From: CAYMSO01 sp964393185
Lineage (GTDB): Bacteria; Patescibacteriota; Dojkabacteria; J137
Reading direction: 5' to 3'
DNA: 64,000 bases
NCBI GenBank assembly: GCA_964393185.1
Contig: CAYMSO010000004.1
Location: 1-64,000, forward strand
The translations under genes were made by a program, and so were the position numbers. The notes under the pieces were generated by a model. The model did no database searches and was not told where the DNA came from. It worked only from the letters and a program-made list of their open reading frames with translations. Position 1 is the first letter of the stretch. Each line of letters opens with the position of its first letter. Of this stretch, positions 44,749-53,131 are shown piece after piece.

Positions 44749-45522
44749 ATGAAAAAAATAGCTTTAGTAACTGGTGCAAGTGGAGGGATAGGAAAAGCTA
44801 TTGCAATGAAGCTTGCACAAAACTGTTTTGATATTATTATTCACTATAGAAAAAATTATGCAGCTGCTTTAGTAACGAAACAGAATATTGAAAAAGTAGG
44901 CGCAAAAGCTTACTTAGTTCAGGCTGATATTACAAAACCTGTCGAATTACAGAAAATGTTTTCAGAAATTGCAAAGTTTACAAAGAAAATTGATCTTTTG
45001 GTTAACAATGCAGGCTTTGACTATGCAAAATTAATAGAAGAATATACTCTTGATGAAATGAAATATGTGATTGACGTAATTTTAATTGGAAAAATTGCAG
45101 TTACAAAATCTGCACTTAAGTTTTTGAAAAAATCTAAAAATCCAGCGATTATTAATATTGCCTCAAGAATGGGAAAAGAAAAAACTATACCTACTATAGG
45201 AGCTTATGGACCAGCAGAAGCTGGCGTGATCAAATTTACACAATGCTGCGCATTAGAATTTAAAGATTACAATATTCGTGTTAACTGCGTCGCACCAGGA
45301 CTCACTCTTACTGATATGACTAGGAATATCTTTTTAGAAGAATCTGGTGATGATAAAAAGAAAGCTGAAGAAGTATGGACATATATGGCCAATATTAATC
45401 CAAGTCATCGCGTTGGCTTTCCGGAAGATATAGCTAATGTTGTCAACTTTTTAGCTTCAAAAGAATCATTTTATATAAATGGTGAAACTATTGGTGTTAA
45501 TGGCGGAAGCAATTTAGTTTAG
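44749..45522 (+). CDS. Short-chain dehydrogenase/reductase without catalytic Lys
   Basis: 257 residues. The Rossmann motif TGASGGIGKA and the NNAG motif (near 87) are present, and Ser is in NIASRMG. The catalytic YxxxK appears as YGPAE, so Lys is replaced by Glu. This makes classical oxidoreductase activity doubtful. An AGGAG at 44740-44744 is one of the few possible Shine-Dalgarno sequences in the window. It is the first gene of the row divergent from the TrmB-like regulator. Confidence 0.88.
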   Translation: MKKIALVTGASGGIGKAIAMKLAQNCFDIIIHYRKNYAAALVTKQNIEKVGAKAYLVQADITKPVELQKMFSEIAKFTKKIDLLVNNAGFDYAKLIEEYTLDEMKYVIDVILIGKIAVTKSALKFLKKSKNPAIINIASRMGKEKTIPTIGAYGPAEAGVIKFTQCCALEFKDYNIRVNCVAPGLTLTDMTRNIFLEESGDDKKKAEEVWTYMANINPSHRVGFPEDIANVVNFLASKESFYINGETIGVNGGSNLV

Positions 45523-45546
45523 CACAATCTTCTGCTAAAATTACTT

Positions 45547-45927
45547 ATGTTTAAATACAATTCATCATTTATCGTTGCATACGCAAAAGACGTTCAAAAA
45601 ACGCATGCTTTTTATAAACAACTTGGCGCAGAAATTATTAAACTGGAAAACGATAAAGTAGTTGTAAAAATTGGAGATTACGAAATACATTTTGTTAAAG
45701 ATACAGCTGAACCATGGGATGAATACAAATATATTGCCAACCTTCAAAATCCTGGAAATGGAATGATATTGTATCTTGAAGTTAATAGCATACAAGAAAG
45801 CTTAGAAACTGTAAAAAATGCTGAAGGCAAAATAGTTACAGCAATTAAAGAGAACTGGTGGGATGGAATTGAGTTTTTATTTGAAGATCCCAACGGCTTT
45901 AAGTTTGTTTTTTATCAGATGAAATAA
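45547..45927 (+). CDS. VOC-family protein
   Basis: 126 residues with the VOC fold: SSFIVAYAKDVQKTHAFYKQ start and FLFEDPNGFKFVFYQM end, where the Asp and Phe of the last strand are typical. Metal-binding His at the first position is not seen. Only 2 nt separate it from the next VOC gene. A TAAAAT box 5 nt before the ATG may drive it in addition to read-through from the SDR. Confidence 0.85.
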   Translation: MFKYNSSFIVAYAKDVQKTHAFYKQLGAEIIKLENDKVVVKIGDYEIHFVKDTAEPWDEYKYIANLQNPGNGMILYLEVNSIQESLETVKNAEGKIVTAIKENWWDGIEFLFEDPNGFKFVFYQMK

Positions 45928-45929
45928 TT

Positions 45930-46310
45930 ATGAAGCTAAACGCCATTGGAGTAACGTCTTCTAACATAAAAGAAACAGTAAGATTTTACGAATTACTTGG
46001 GTTTAAATTTCAAAATTTCAATGAAAATGATATGCACATTGAAAGCATACCTTCTGGTGATGAAGCTAAACTTATGATTGACGCAAAAGAGCTTGTTAAT
46101 GACATTATCAATCAAGAACCAAAACCTAGCAACCATTCAGCCTTTGCAGCTGAATACAATTCGCCTCAAGAAGTTGACACTATAGCCAAAACAATCAAAG
46201 ATTTAGGGTATACAATAGTAAAAGAACCTTGGGACGCTTTTTGGGGTCAAAGATATTGCATTGTTGCTGATCCTGATGGCTACATGGTCGATCTATATGC
46301 AAGATTATAA
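45930..46310 (+). CDS. VOC-family protein
   Basis: 126 residues. The VOC start (AIGVTSSNIKETVRFYELLG) and end (QRYCIVADPDGYMVDLYA) are clear, with the DPDG turn and terminal acidic metal-site region. The same length as its neighbour suggests a tandem duplication that has since diverged, or a heterodimer. Confidence 0.87.
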   Translation: MKLNAIGVTSSNIKETVRFYELLGFKFQNFNENDMHIESIPSGDEAKLMIDAKELVNDIINQEPKPSNHSAFAAEYNSPQEVDTIAKTIKDLGYTIVKEPWDAFWGQRYCIVADPDGYMVDLYARL

Positions 46311-46336
46311 TTCTTTTGCTTTTTTACATTCCACAC

Positions 46337-46342
46337 TATAAT
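46337..46342 (+). promoter_or_regulatory. -10 box of a leaderless promoter (TATAAT)
   Basis: TATAAT is followed by 5 nt and the ATG of the MhqO-MhqD-like fusion at 46348. Confidence 0.55.
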
Positions 46343-46347
46343 TAATT

Positions 46348-47925
46348 ATGACGTATGGAATTCACCACATAACTGCAATTAGCTCAAATGTTCAAAAAAC
46401 CTATGATTTCTATACCAAAATACTAGGTCTTCGATTAGTAAAAAAGACAGTTAATTTTGATTCTCCCTATATTTATCATTTATATTTTGGAAACGAACTT
46501 GGCAATCCAGGCACACTTCTTACATTCTTCGTATTCGAAAATGCTGGAACTGGTATGCGTGGCGTTGGCCAGGTAACTAAAGTTTATTTTTCTATACCTA
46601 AAAATGCTCTAGGCTTTTGGCTAGAAAGATTTACTGTCAAGGGAGTTAAGCATAGCTTGATTCAGAAAAGATTTGGAGAACCATATATTACCTTTTACGA
46701 CTTTGACGGTTTGCAAATGGAATTAGTAGGAGTAGAAAATGACAGAAGAAAATCTTGGACTACACAAGATATTGCTTCAGAAAATGCAATCAGGGGATTC
46801 TACGGTGCAGAGCTATCTGTAGATAAGTTGGAAGAAACAGAAAAAGTACTAAAACAAATTTTAGGATATGAATTTGTTGACTCATCGGATTTGTTATATA
46901 GATATGTTAATAAAAAAGCAGATTATGCTAACATTTTGGATATAATGTTTATGCAAGGTTGGCCAGAGGCCATTACTTCTGCAGGAACAAATCATCATAT
47001 CGCGTTTAGAGTCAACAACGAGTCTCAAGAAAAGCAACTTGCACAGAAAGTGGATGCGCTTGGATTACGAACAACAAATGTAGTAGATAGGCAATATTTC
47101 AAATCTATATACTTTAGAGAACCAAATAATATTCTTTTTGAGTTAGCAACCGAGGGTCCTGGTTTTGAAGTAGACGAAAAAAAAGAAAATCTTGGTACAC
47201 GACTCAAGCTCCCATCAATGTATGAACCTATGCGCAAAGAAATAGAAAGCAGATTAACACCCTTTTTTGTAGATGAAGAAGAGGCTCATCATTTTCAAAA
47301 AAATAAACAAACTAATGAAGATTTAAAACTTTTTAAACATATCTTCATTAATAATTCTTCCACGAATATTTTTCTTTTATTGCATGGTACAGGAGGAGAT
47401 GAACATAACCTAGTTTGGCTTGCGCAAAAAATTAGACCGGATTTTAATATTTTAGGGATTAAAGGCAATGTGAGTGAAGATGGGATGGCAAGATTTTTTA
47501 CCAGAAACCAGGATGGCAGCTTTGATTTAAAAAGCATAGAAACGGAGGTCAGCAAACTAGATAAATTTCTTAAGACTGCTAGCAAGGAGTATAAATTTGA
47601 GCTAAAAAATCTACACATACTTGGATACTCTAATGGGGCAAACTTCGGAATTTCATATTTATTTAAGAAATCCCCTAGAATCAAAAGTGCTTTTTTGCTT
47701 CACCCTCAGTTGCCTTTTACTCCTAATAGTTTAAAACTAGAGAAATTAAAAGTAATTATCACTTATGGAAAATCGGATAACTACTCTACTTCAGCCCAGA
47801 TTAATAAACTAAAGAATATACTTGAATTTGCAAAAGCCAATGTTCAAGTGTATAAACACTCTGGAGGCCACGAGATTTCTAAAGAAGAAGTAAATAAACT
47901 TGTAGAATTTGGGAAGTTAATTTAA
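46348..47925 (+). CDS. Ring-cleaving dioxygenase-like (MhqO) fused to esterase (MhqD)
   Basis: 525 residues. Residues 1-310 hold a double VOC unit of the MhqO/ring-cleaving dioxygenase type: GIHHITAISSN with the first metal His, TNHHIAFRV with the second, and NILFELATEGPGF with the metal Glu. Residues 335-525 are an alpha/beta hydrolase of the MhqD/phospholipase-carboxylesterase type: LLLHGTGGDEHNLVWLA, the elbow LGYSNGAN (Ser), TYGKSDNY (Asp) and SGGHEIS (His). In Bacillus mhqO and mhqD are separate neighbours for hydroquinone/quinone resistance. Here they form one protein. All metal and triad residues seem intact. Confidence 0.9.
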   Translation: MTYGIHHITAISSNVQKTYDFYTKILGLRLVKKTVNFDSPYIYHLYFGNELGNPGTLLTFFVFENAGTGMRGVGQVTKVYFSIPKNALGFWLERFTVKGVKHSLIQKRFGEPYITFYDFDGLQMELVGVENDRRKSWTTQDIASENAIRGFYGAELSVDKLEETEKVLKQILGYEFVDSSDLLYRYVNKKADYANILDIMFMQGWPEAITSAGTNHHIAFRVNNESQEKQLAQKVDALGLRTTNVVDRQYFKSIYFREPNNILFELATEGPGFEVDEKKENLGTRLKLPSMYEPMRKEIESRLTPFFVDEEEAHHFQKNKQTNEDLKLFKHIFINNSSTNIFLLLHGTGGDEHNLVWLAQKIRPDFNILGIKGNVSEDGMARFFTRNQDGSFDLKSIETEVSKLDKFLKTASKEYKFELKNLHILGYSNGANFGISYLFKKSPRIKSAFLLHPQLPFTPNSLKLEKLKVIITYGKSDNYSTSAQINKLKNILEFAKANVQVYKHSGGHEISKEEVNKLVEFGKLI

Positions 47926-47945
47926 TTATTAAAATAATCCAAGCA

Positions 47946-48425
47946 ATGGAAAAACAAAGACATCAAGTAGTTCCTAGAGGAACCTGTTTAATAATTAAAA
48001 ACAATAAAATATTACTCTTAGAATTTTCTAAGCAAAAGGGCAAGCTTGCTGGGTATTTTGATCCTCCAGGCGGACATATTGAACTTGGCGAGGGAATTAT
48101 AGAAAACGCAGAAAAAGAAATTTTTGAAGAAACAGGGCTGAAAGTAACAAATACCCGTTTACGCGGAGTAATCCATGTAAACAACTTTTTTGGCAAGAAT
48201 TTAATGCTGTTTGTTATTCAAAGTGAGCCAGTAACCAAAGAACTTGTAGAAAGTGATGAAGGGACTTTACACTGGGTAGATATTGCTAAAGTTAATGAAC
48301 TAAAAATATTTGATGACATACTTCTAATTTTAAACAAAATCTCCACGTTAAAAGAAAATGAAATTTTCACTGCTATAAGTCAGTTTGACGACAATGGTAA
48401 ATTACTTAGGTTTGATTTTGAATAA
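47946..48425 (+). CDS. Nudix hydrolase
   Basis: 159 residues. The Nudix box is PGGHIELGEGIIENAEKEIF followed by EETGL (near 38-62), complete. An early LLLEFSKQKG strand and the N-terminal RGTCLIIKN motif are typical of MutT-like enzymes. The last 30 codons are duplicated with mostly silent changes at 50120-50214, beyond the cdd-fic insert. It is 20 nt after the dioxygenase-esterase fusion and may share its transcript. Confidence 0.9.
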   Translation: MEKQRHQVVPRGTCLIIKNNKILLLEFSKQKGKLAGYFDPPGGHIELGEGIIENAEKEIFEETGLKVTNTRLRGVIHVNNFFGKNLMLFVIQSEPVTKELVESDEGTLHWVDIAKVNELKIFDDILLILNKISTLKENEIFTAISQFDDNGKLLRFDFE

Positions 48426-48430
48426 TTGAA
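48336..48430. repeat. 95-bp direct repeat, copy 1 (Nudix gene 3' end)
   Basis: Covers the last 30 codons and stop of the Nudix gene. It matches 50120-50214 with about 5 differences, of which 4 are silent in the Nudix frame. Confidence 0.9.
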
Positions 48431-48527
48431 TTATTTCCTGTTATTATTGATTTCGAGTAAGCAGAAAAATTACTGGTATTTTACAAGCTACCGGTCACTA
48501 AAAATCAGCTACATAATCTATCTCCAG

Positions 48528-48977
48528 TTACTTATTCAAGGCTTTATCAGGCCAAGCGTAAGGCATGAGCTCTGAAATTGGAATTTGTCTTATTTTGCCT
48601 TCTTCTTCAACAATTATAATTGTGTCGATTTTAGACCGTATGCTACTTTCCCAGATTAGTTGCTTACAGTTGTGGCAATTTGGACCAGTCATGGCTACAA
48701 TTCTAGTCTCGCCATGTTGTGCAGCTCTTGCTAATGCTACAGCTTCACTGTGCATAGTTGTATTGTGAGTATCGGATTTATATGAAGCTCCTGTGATTAC
48801 AGTACCTTTGTCGGTAAGAAGAGCTACTGCAAAACCACTATTAGGTTCAGGGAAAGTGAATTGCAGAGCCTTATCCCCTTCTTCAAAGAGTAATCTGCAG
48901 GTTTGCTCGTCCAAGTGATAAATCAGAAACCCATCATCTTTTTGAATAGAATTAGGCAAATTTATTTGTTTGTGCAT
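48528..48977 (-). CDS. Cytidine deaminase-like protein
   Basis: 149 residues. The zinc site is clear: HSE in TTMHSEAVALARAA (the Glu is the proton shuttle) and two Cys in GPNCHNCKQLI. The second motif reads NCxxC, where most cytidine deaminases have PCGxC. Such enzymes convert cytidine to uridine for salvage, though some act on other bases. It is in opposite orientation to its neighbours, inside the segment bounded by the two Nudix repeats. Confidence 0.85.
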   Translation of the reverse strand: MHKQINLPNSIQKDDGFLIYHLDEQTCRLLFEEGDKALQFTFPEPNSGFAVALLTDKGTVITGASYKSDTHNTTMHSEAVALARAAQHGETRIVAMTGPNCHNCKQLIWESSIRSKIDTIIIVEEEGKIRQIPISELMPYAWPDKALNK

Positions 48978-49043
48978 AAGATTTGGCTATAAAACTATAT
49001 AATTTTACTAAATTTTTCGATTTACTTTCGACTATTATACGAC

Positions 49044-49049
49044 TATAAT
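49044..49049 (+). promoter_or_regulatory. -10 box of a leaderless promoter (TATAAT)
   Basis: TATAAT directly abuts an ATG at 49050 and is 6 nt from a second in-frame ATG at 49056. Transcription would start near 49056, which favours the second ATG. Confidence 0.6.
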
Positions 49050-49055
49050 ATGAAT

Positions 49056-50102
49056 ATGTTCAAGCCAAAATATACAATTACAAATACTCTCGCTACCAAC
49101 ATGCGCAAGATAGGTGAAACTATCGGAGAACTTAATAGTCGAGTGCTTTCAAGTACTGTTTTAATGAATATGGAGCGAGATGCTAGGGCTTTATCTGCCC
49201 ATTCCTCAACCCAAATTGAAGGGAATCCACTACCACTTACCGATGTAAAAAAGATTATTAAATCTAAGCCCGAGCATATCCGAGATACTGAGCGAGAAGT
49301 TTTGAACTATAACAAAGCAATGGTTATGCTTGATGAGCAAATTAAAACTGGGAAAATCAGCAAATTATCTAATGCCTTCATTTGTAAAATTCAAAGTATT
49401 GTTATTGACGGCCTAACATTACCTGACGGCAGACAGTTAAATAAGTCTTACAAAGGTAAGTACCGAACGGAGCCAGTGTTTGTAAACGATCCAGTAAAAA
49501 GAGAAACTGTCTATTTACCACCCGATGCCAAAGATGTAGAACCTTTGATGACTGAACTTGTTGAATTTATAAACGAACACAAAGGTAAGATTGACCCATT
49601 GATAATTGCAGGACTTTTTCATAAACAGGCAGTTGTGATTCATCCATTCATTGATGGGAATGGTAGAACTACAAGACTAGTAACAAAGACCTTACTTGCT
49701 GAACTTGGGATAAATACTTTCCCATTATTCAGCTTTGAAAACTACTATAACAATAATGTGACTAGATATTTCCAAAATGTAGGAGTATTTGGAAACTACT
49801 ATGATATTGCCGAAGCAATTGACTTTACTAAATGGTTAGAATATTTCACTGATGGAATTATTGATGAGTTGAACAGAGTTAAATCTCAATTGCCACAATA
49901 CCAGGAAAGATTAGAACCCCATCACAAACAGATTCTTGAATACATAAAAGAGCATGGTTCAATTACAATGAGGGAATATGCAGCGATTACAAATAGGGCC
50001 AGACCAACAAGAATACAAGACTTTAAGAGATTGGTTGATATGGGACTGATTAAACCTATGGGAATAGGTAAAGCAACTTACTATAAATTGAAAGTTGAAT
50101 AA
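49056..50102 (+). CDS. Fic-family protein with winged-helix tail
   Basis: 348 residues from the ATG at 49056; an in-frame ATG lies two codons upstream but inside the promoter. Fic enzymes transfer AMP or other groups to proteins. The inhibitory motif (S/T)xxxE(G/N) appears as SSTQIEGN near residues 50-57, so it is a self-restrained class II Fic protein. The active-site loop is HPFIDGNGRTTR (near 193), complete with His and both Arg. The last 75 residues (HKQILEYIKEHGSITMREYA) form a winged helix that may bind DNA. It lies in the cdd-fic insert. Confidence 0.92.
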   Translation: MFKPKYTITNTLATNMRKIGETIGELNSRVLSSTVLMNMERDARALSAHSSTQIEGNPLPLTDVKKIIKSKPEHIRDTEREVLNYNKAMVMLDEQIKTGKISKLSNAFICKIQSIVIDGLTLPDGRQLNKSYKGKYRTEPVFVNDPVKRETVYLPPDAKDVEPLMTELVEFINEHKGKIDPLIIAGLFHKQAVVIHPFIDGNGRTTRLVTKTLLAELGINTFPLFSFENYYNNNVTRYFQNVGVFGNYYDIAEAIDFTKWLEYFTDGIIDELNRVKSQLPQYQERLEPHHKQILEYIKEHGSITMREYAAITNRARPTRIQDFKRLVDMGLIKPMGIGKATYYKLKVE

Positions 50103-50119
50103 ATTTATTGCTGATGTTA

Positions 50120-50214
50120 AAAATCTCCACGTTAAAAGAAAACGAAATTTTCACTGCTATAAGCCAGTTTGACGACAATGGTAAATTACTAAGATTTGTT
50201 TTTGAATAATTGAA
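50120..50214. repeat. 95-bp direct repeat, copy 2 (orphan Nudix 3' end)
   Basis: A copy of 48336-48430 without the rest of the gene. A mini-frame (50114-50209, 31 codons) keeps the Nudix reading frame and stop. It follows the fic stop by 17 nt. Confidence 0.9.
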
Positions 50215-50240
50215 CATCACTGGTGTTAGAATATATTAGT

Positions 50241-50246
50241 TACAAT
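50241..50246 (+). promoter_or_regulatory. -10 box of a leaderless promoter (TACAAT)
   Basis: TACAAT is followed by 7 nt and the ATG of the SDR gene at 50254. Confidence 0.5.
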
Positions 50247-50253
50247 TTTGTAA

Positions 50254-51003
50254 ATGCAAACTGTTTTAATCACAGGAGCGACCTCTGGATTTGGTTATGC
50301 AACTGCCAAGCTACTTTCTCAAAATGGTTTTAAACTTATTTTGACAGGACGCAGAAAGGAAAGACTTTTAAGCATTCGTTCAGAAATAAATACCCCATTA
50401 CATATAGCAAATTTTGACATTCAAAAGAAAGAAGAAGTAGATAAGTTTTTTAAAGAACTTCCAGAAGAATTCAAAGATATAGATATACTTATCAATAATG
50501 CAGGTCTAGCACTCGGTCTGGATACTGCTCAAAATTCACAGATTTGTGATTGGGAAATAATGGTAAATACTAATATTACAGGACTACTTTATATGACCAG
50601 GCAAAGTCTAGAAATAATGGAACACAACGACAGAGGATTAATTATAAATATAGGATCAGTAGCCGGAGAAGTTCCTTACAAAGGCGGTAATGTGTACGGC
50701 GCAACAAAAGCTTTTGTAAAACAGTTTTCAAAAAATTTAAGAGCTGATTTATTTGGTACAAATATTAAAGTCACTAACATTGCACCTGGAGCCGCAGAAA
50801 CAGAATTTTCAGAGGTTAGATTTAAAGGAGACAAAGATAAAGCTAAGCAAGTTTACCAAAACACTCGTGCGCTTACTGCCGAAGATATTGCGCACACAAT
50901 TCTTTGGGTAATAGAAAGACCACCACATGTAAACATAGATAATATTGATATTATGCCGCTTGACCAGTCATATGCAGGTTTAAATATGTTTAGAAAAAAT
51001 TAA
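50254..51003 (+). CDS. Short-chain dehydrogenase/reductase
   Basis: 249 residues. The Rossmann motif TGATSGFGYA, NNAG (near 85), catalytic Ser in NIGSVAGE and YxxxK in VYGATKAF are all intact. The form resembles YdfG/serine-3-dehydrogenase-like members that oxidise beta-hydroxy acids, but the substrate is not fixed. It is followed 4 nt later by a DUF5680 gene and then a second SDR, forming an operon. Confidence 0.9.
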   Translation: MQTVLITGATSGFGYATAKLLSQNGFKLILTGRRKERLLSIRSEINTPLHIANFDIQKKEEVDKFFKELPEEFKDIDILINNAGLALGLDTAQNSQICDWEIMVNTNITGLLYMTRQSLEIMEHNDRGLIINIGSVAGEVPYKGGNVYGATKAFVKQFSKNLRADLFGTNIKVTNIAPGAAETEFSEVRFKGDKDKAKQVYQNTRALTAEDIAHTILWVIERPPHVNIDNIDIMPLDQSYAGLNMFRKN

Positions 51004-51007
51004 TACC

Positions 51008-51505
51008 GTGGAAAATCCAAATTTTAACAATAATGAATTGAAGGAGTTTTTACAAAACTCAATGAATAATTGCTATCTAGGCAGCATGACAAGAGCAAAA
51101 ATTATCGAAAGACAGGGATTCTATGAAATGGAATTCATAGATGGTGATTGGAGTTATCGAGATAGTTTTACTGGATTTTATATTTCTACCGGCCAGGAAA
51201 TTATTAGATACAAAAATATTCCAGTGTGGTTTAGAAACTATGGAGGTGGCTTTATAGAAAATTACATTGGTAATTTAAATTTATTTTCCGAGCTTGAAAA
51301 ATTTTTAATCGAAACACTAAAGTTAGGAAATCAAAGTTCTACTTTTATGCCAAGAGGGCCAAAGTTACACCAACATTTAGGCTGGAAATATAACTGCGAG
51401 TGGCAAGGAGATATTACTAGATTTGAAGGCAAGGAAAACATTTATAACTATGATTCTCATATTTTCTATCACAATTTCTTTGGAGGATTAATAGTTAATA
51501 AATAA
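51008..51505 (+). CDS. DUF5680-like protein
   Basis: 165 residues starting at GTG 51008, 4 nt after the SDR stop. It resembles DUF5680: GDWSYRDSFTGFYISTGQE, then IPVWFRNYGGGF and a late RGP motif, with many aromatic residues. This family has no known function but is often next to metabolic or regulatory genes. No membrane segment is present. It sits between two SDR genes. Confidence 0.75.
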   Translation: MENPNFNNNELKEFLQNSMNNCYLGSMTRAKIIERQGFYEMEFIDGDWSYRDSFTGFYISTGQEIIRYKNIPVWFRNYGGGFIENYIGNLNLFSELEKFLIETLKLGNQSSTFMPRGPKLHQHLGWKYNCEWQGDITRFEGKENIYNYDSHIFYHNFFGGLIVNK

Positions 51506-51519
51506 TTTAGCAAATTTAT

Positions 51520-52263
51520 ATGGATCTAAATAACAAAACAGTACTGATAACAGGAGCCTCTAGTGGTATAGGGCAAGCTACAGCGATAGAATTTGCTAAG
51601 CAAAAATCACACTTAATCTTACTTTATAATCAGAACAAAGCTGGAGNNNNNNNNNNAGTAGAAAAGACAAAAAGTCTTGCTTCCCAATTTACAAGTAATA
51701 TAACTGTGATTCAAGCAGATTTAACTCAAACAGAACACATAAAGAAAGCTTTTGATCAAATTCAAAAACTAGATATAGTTATTAACAATGCAGGAGGAAC
51801 TGATTGGTCTTCTAATCCTCTGGATTTGAACACCTGGAAAAGCACTTTCCAGCTAGATCTATTTTCTATTGTTCAAATTTGTGACCTTGCACTTCCACTT
51901 ATAAAAGACTCTGGAAAAATAATTAATATTTCTTCCATATACGGCGATGATCGAATAGGTTCAACTGATGCAATGGCCTACTCTGCTGCAAAGGCAGCAG
52001 TAAATAGTCTGACTAGAACACTTGCTAAACACTTAGCACCACGAATTTTAGTAAATGCTATTGCTCCGGGCTATGTTCTTACTCCTATATGGGGAGAGCT
52101 AACCCAAGAAGATCAAGTACGCCTTGGTAAGGAACAACTTATAGAAAGATTTATTAAATCACAAGAAATAGCAGAAGCTGTTATATTCGTTGCAAAAAAT
52201 GATGCAATGTGTGGAGAAGTGCTAGAAATAGATGGTGGTCTATCTCTAAAAACGGTACTGTAG
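51520..52263 (+). CDS. Short-chain dehydrogenase/reductase (contains sequence gap)
   Basis: About 247 residues. TGASSGIGQA, NNAG, the Ser in NISSIYGDD and YxxxK in AYSAAKAA are intact, and the end EVLEIDGGLSLKTVL is typical of the FabG-like group. Ten Ns at 51647-51656 interrupt the second beta strand, so about four residues are unknown; the frame resumes as if the gap length were right. It is the third gene of the SDR-DUF5680-SDR row. Confidence 0.85.
   Translation: MDLNNKTVLITGASSGIGQATAIEFAKQKSHLILLYNQNKAGXXXXVEKTKSLASQFTSNITVIQADLTQTEHIKKAFDQIQKLDIVINNAGGTDWSSNPLDLNTWKSTFQLDLFSIVQICDLALPLIKDSGKIINISSIYGDDRIGSTDAMAYSAAKAAVNSLTRTLAKHLAPRILVNAIAPGYVLTPIWGELTQEDQVRLGKEQLIERFIKSQEIAEAVIFVAKNDAMCGEVLEIDGGLSLKTVL
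51647..51656. other. Assembly gap (10 N)
   Basis: The only undetermined bases in the window. Ten Ns is a common placeholder, so the true length may differ and the downstream frame of the SDR gene is not proven. Confidence 0.98.
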
Positions 52264-52283
52264 CTTGGTAGTGATGATCTAGC

Positions 52284-52934
52284 TTATATCTCACGCACCT
52301 CAAGTGAAGGATCTTTTTTAGTACTTCGCCAACCTACTCTCTTTAACCATTTAGTAAATTCCTTCTTTTTGTTTTTGTAATTTTTTGGAGGTTTTTCTCC
52401 ATCCTGCTCTGCTTTCTGCCTCATTTTTAGTGTACTTTCCGATATAGATTCAAGGCCCATAGACATTCGGAGTTTATCTACATTATCCGGGTCTTCTATT
52501 GGTGTAGGGTTCAATGCTCCATTCTCGTCCCAATCGAAATTGGTTCCATAGATTTGCTTTTTTCCCTCAAAAACTCTAATTCTATCAATAGTTTTTGCCA
52601 CCAAAGCTTTCTCTATCTTGCCCTCTTCTGCTAGTTTTTGAAGAATATTCAATACCTTACGCATAAAATCAGGTCGCGAAATAGAATGTTGATAAATTTT
52701 CCAGGCTGCATCTACAACTTCTTTTGCATATTGGTCATTAGTTGGAAATCCGTAAGTATCTATTATTTCTTCGAGCTCCTTACTATTCTTTATGTGAAGT
52801 TTTTCTATCTCTTTATCATAATCATCATTTAAAGTGCCAGACATTAGAAGTGACTTTCGCAGAAGCTCATCTGTTTTAAGCATATTGAGTAGTTTTTGAG
52901 AAACGATATCTATGTCTCCCCGTTTATCTGTCAT
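52284..52934 (-). CDS. DUF6624-like protein
   Basis: 216 residues. The pattern of DUF6624 can be read: IIDTYGFPTNDQYAKE, then AAWKIYQHSISRPDF, ALVAKTIDRIRVFEGKKQIYG (ends quoted) and a GTNFDWDENG motif. The family function is unknown. The C-terminal 45 residues are very basic and Lys-rich, which could bind nucleic acid. It is convergent with the SDR gene. Confidence 0.7.
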   Translation of the reverse strand: MTDKRGDIDIVSQKLLNMLKTDELLRKSLLMSGTLNDDYDKEIEKLHIKNSKELEEIIDTYGFPTNDQYAKEVVDAAWKIYQHSISRPDFMRKVLNILQKLAEEGKIEKALVAKTIDRIRVFEGKKQIYGTNFDWDENGALNPTPIEDPDNVDKLRMSMGLESISESTLKMRQKAEQDGEKPPKNYKNKKKEFTKWLKRVGWRSTKKDPSLEVREI

Positions 52935-53088
52935 AATATGACAATTGTTCTAATTCATTATACTAAAAATCATATTATAAATAATGCATGTTAATGTCAT
53001 TGAACACTGTTTAGCGATGACATTGCAATATGTATACAGATGGAGCATATCGAAGCTGATTTTGTCTGTTAATAATGTCTGTCATGAG

Positions 53089-53100
53089 TGTATCGCGTAG
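53089..53100. promoter_or_regulatory. 12-bp motif TGTATCGCGTAG (second copy)
   Basis: Identical to 18215-18226. Here a TATAAT box (53106-53111) follows directly. Upstream lies an AATGTCAT/ATGACATT inverted repeat (52993-53024). Confidence 0.3.
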
Positions 53101-53131
53101 TGTGGTATAATCATGTATAAGATTCTCAAGT

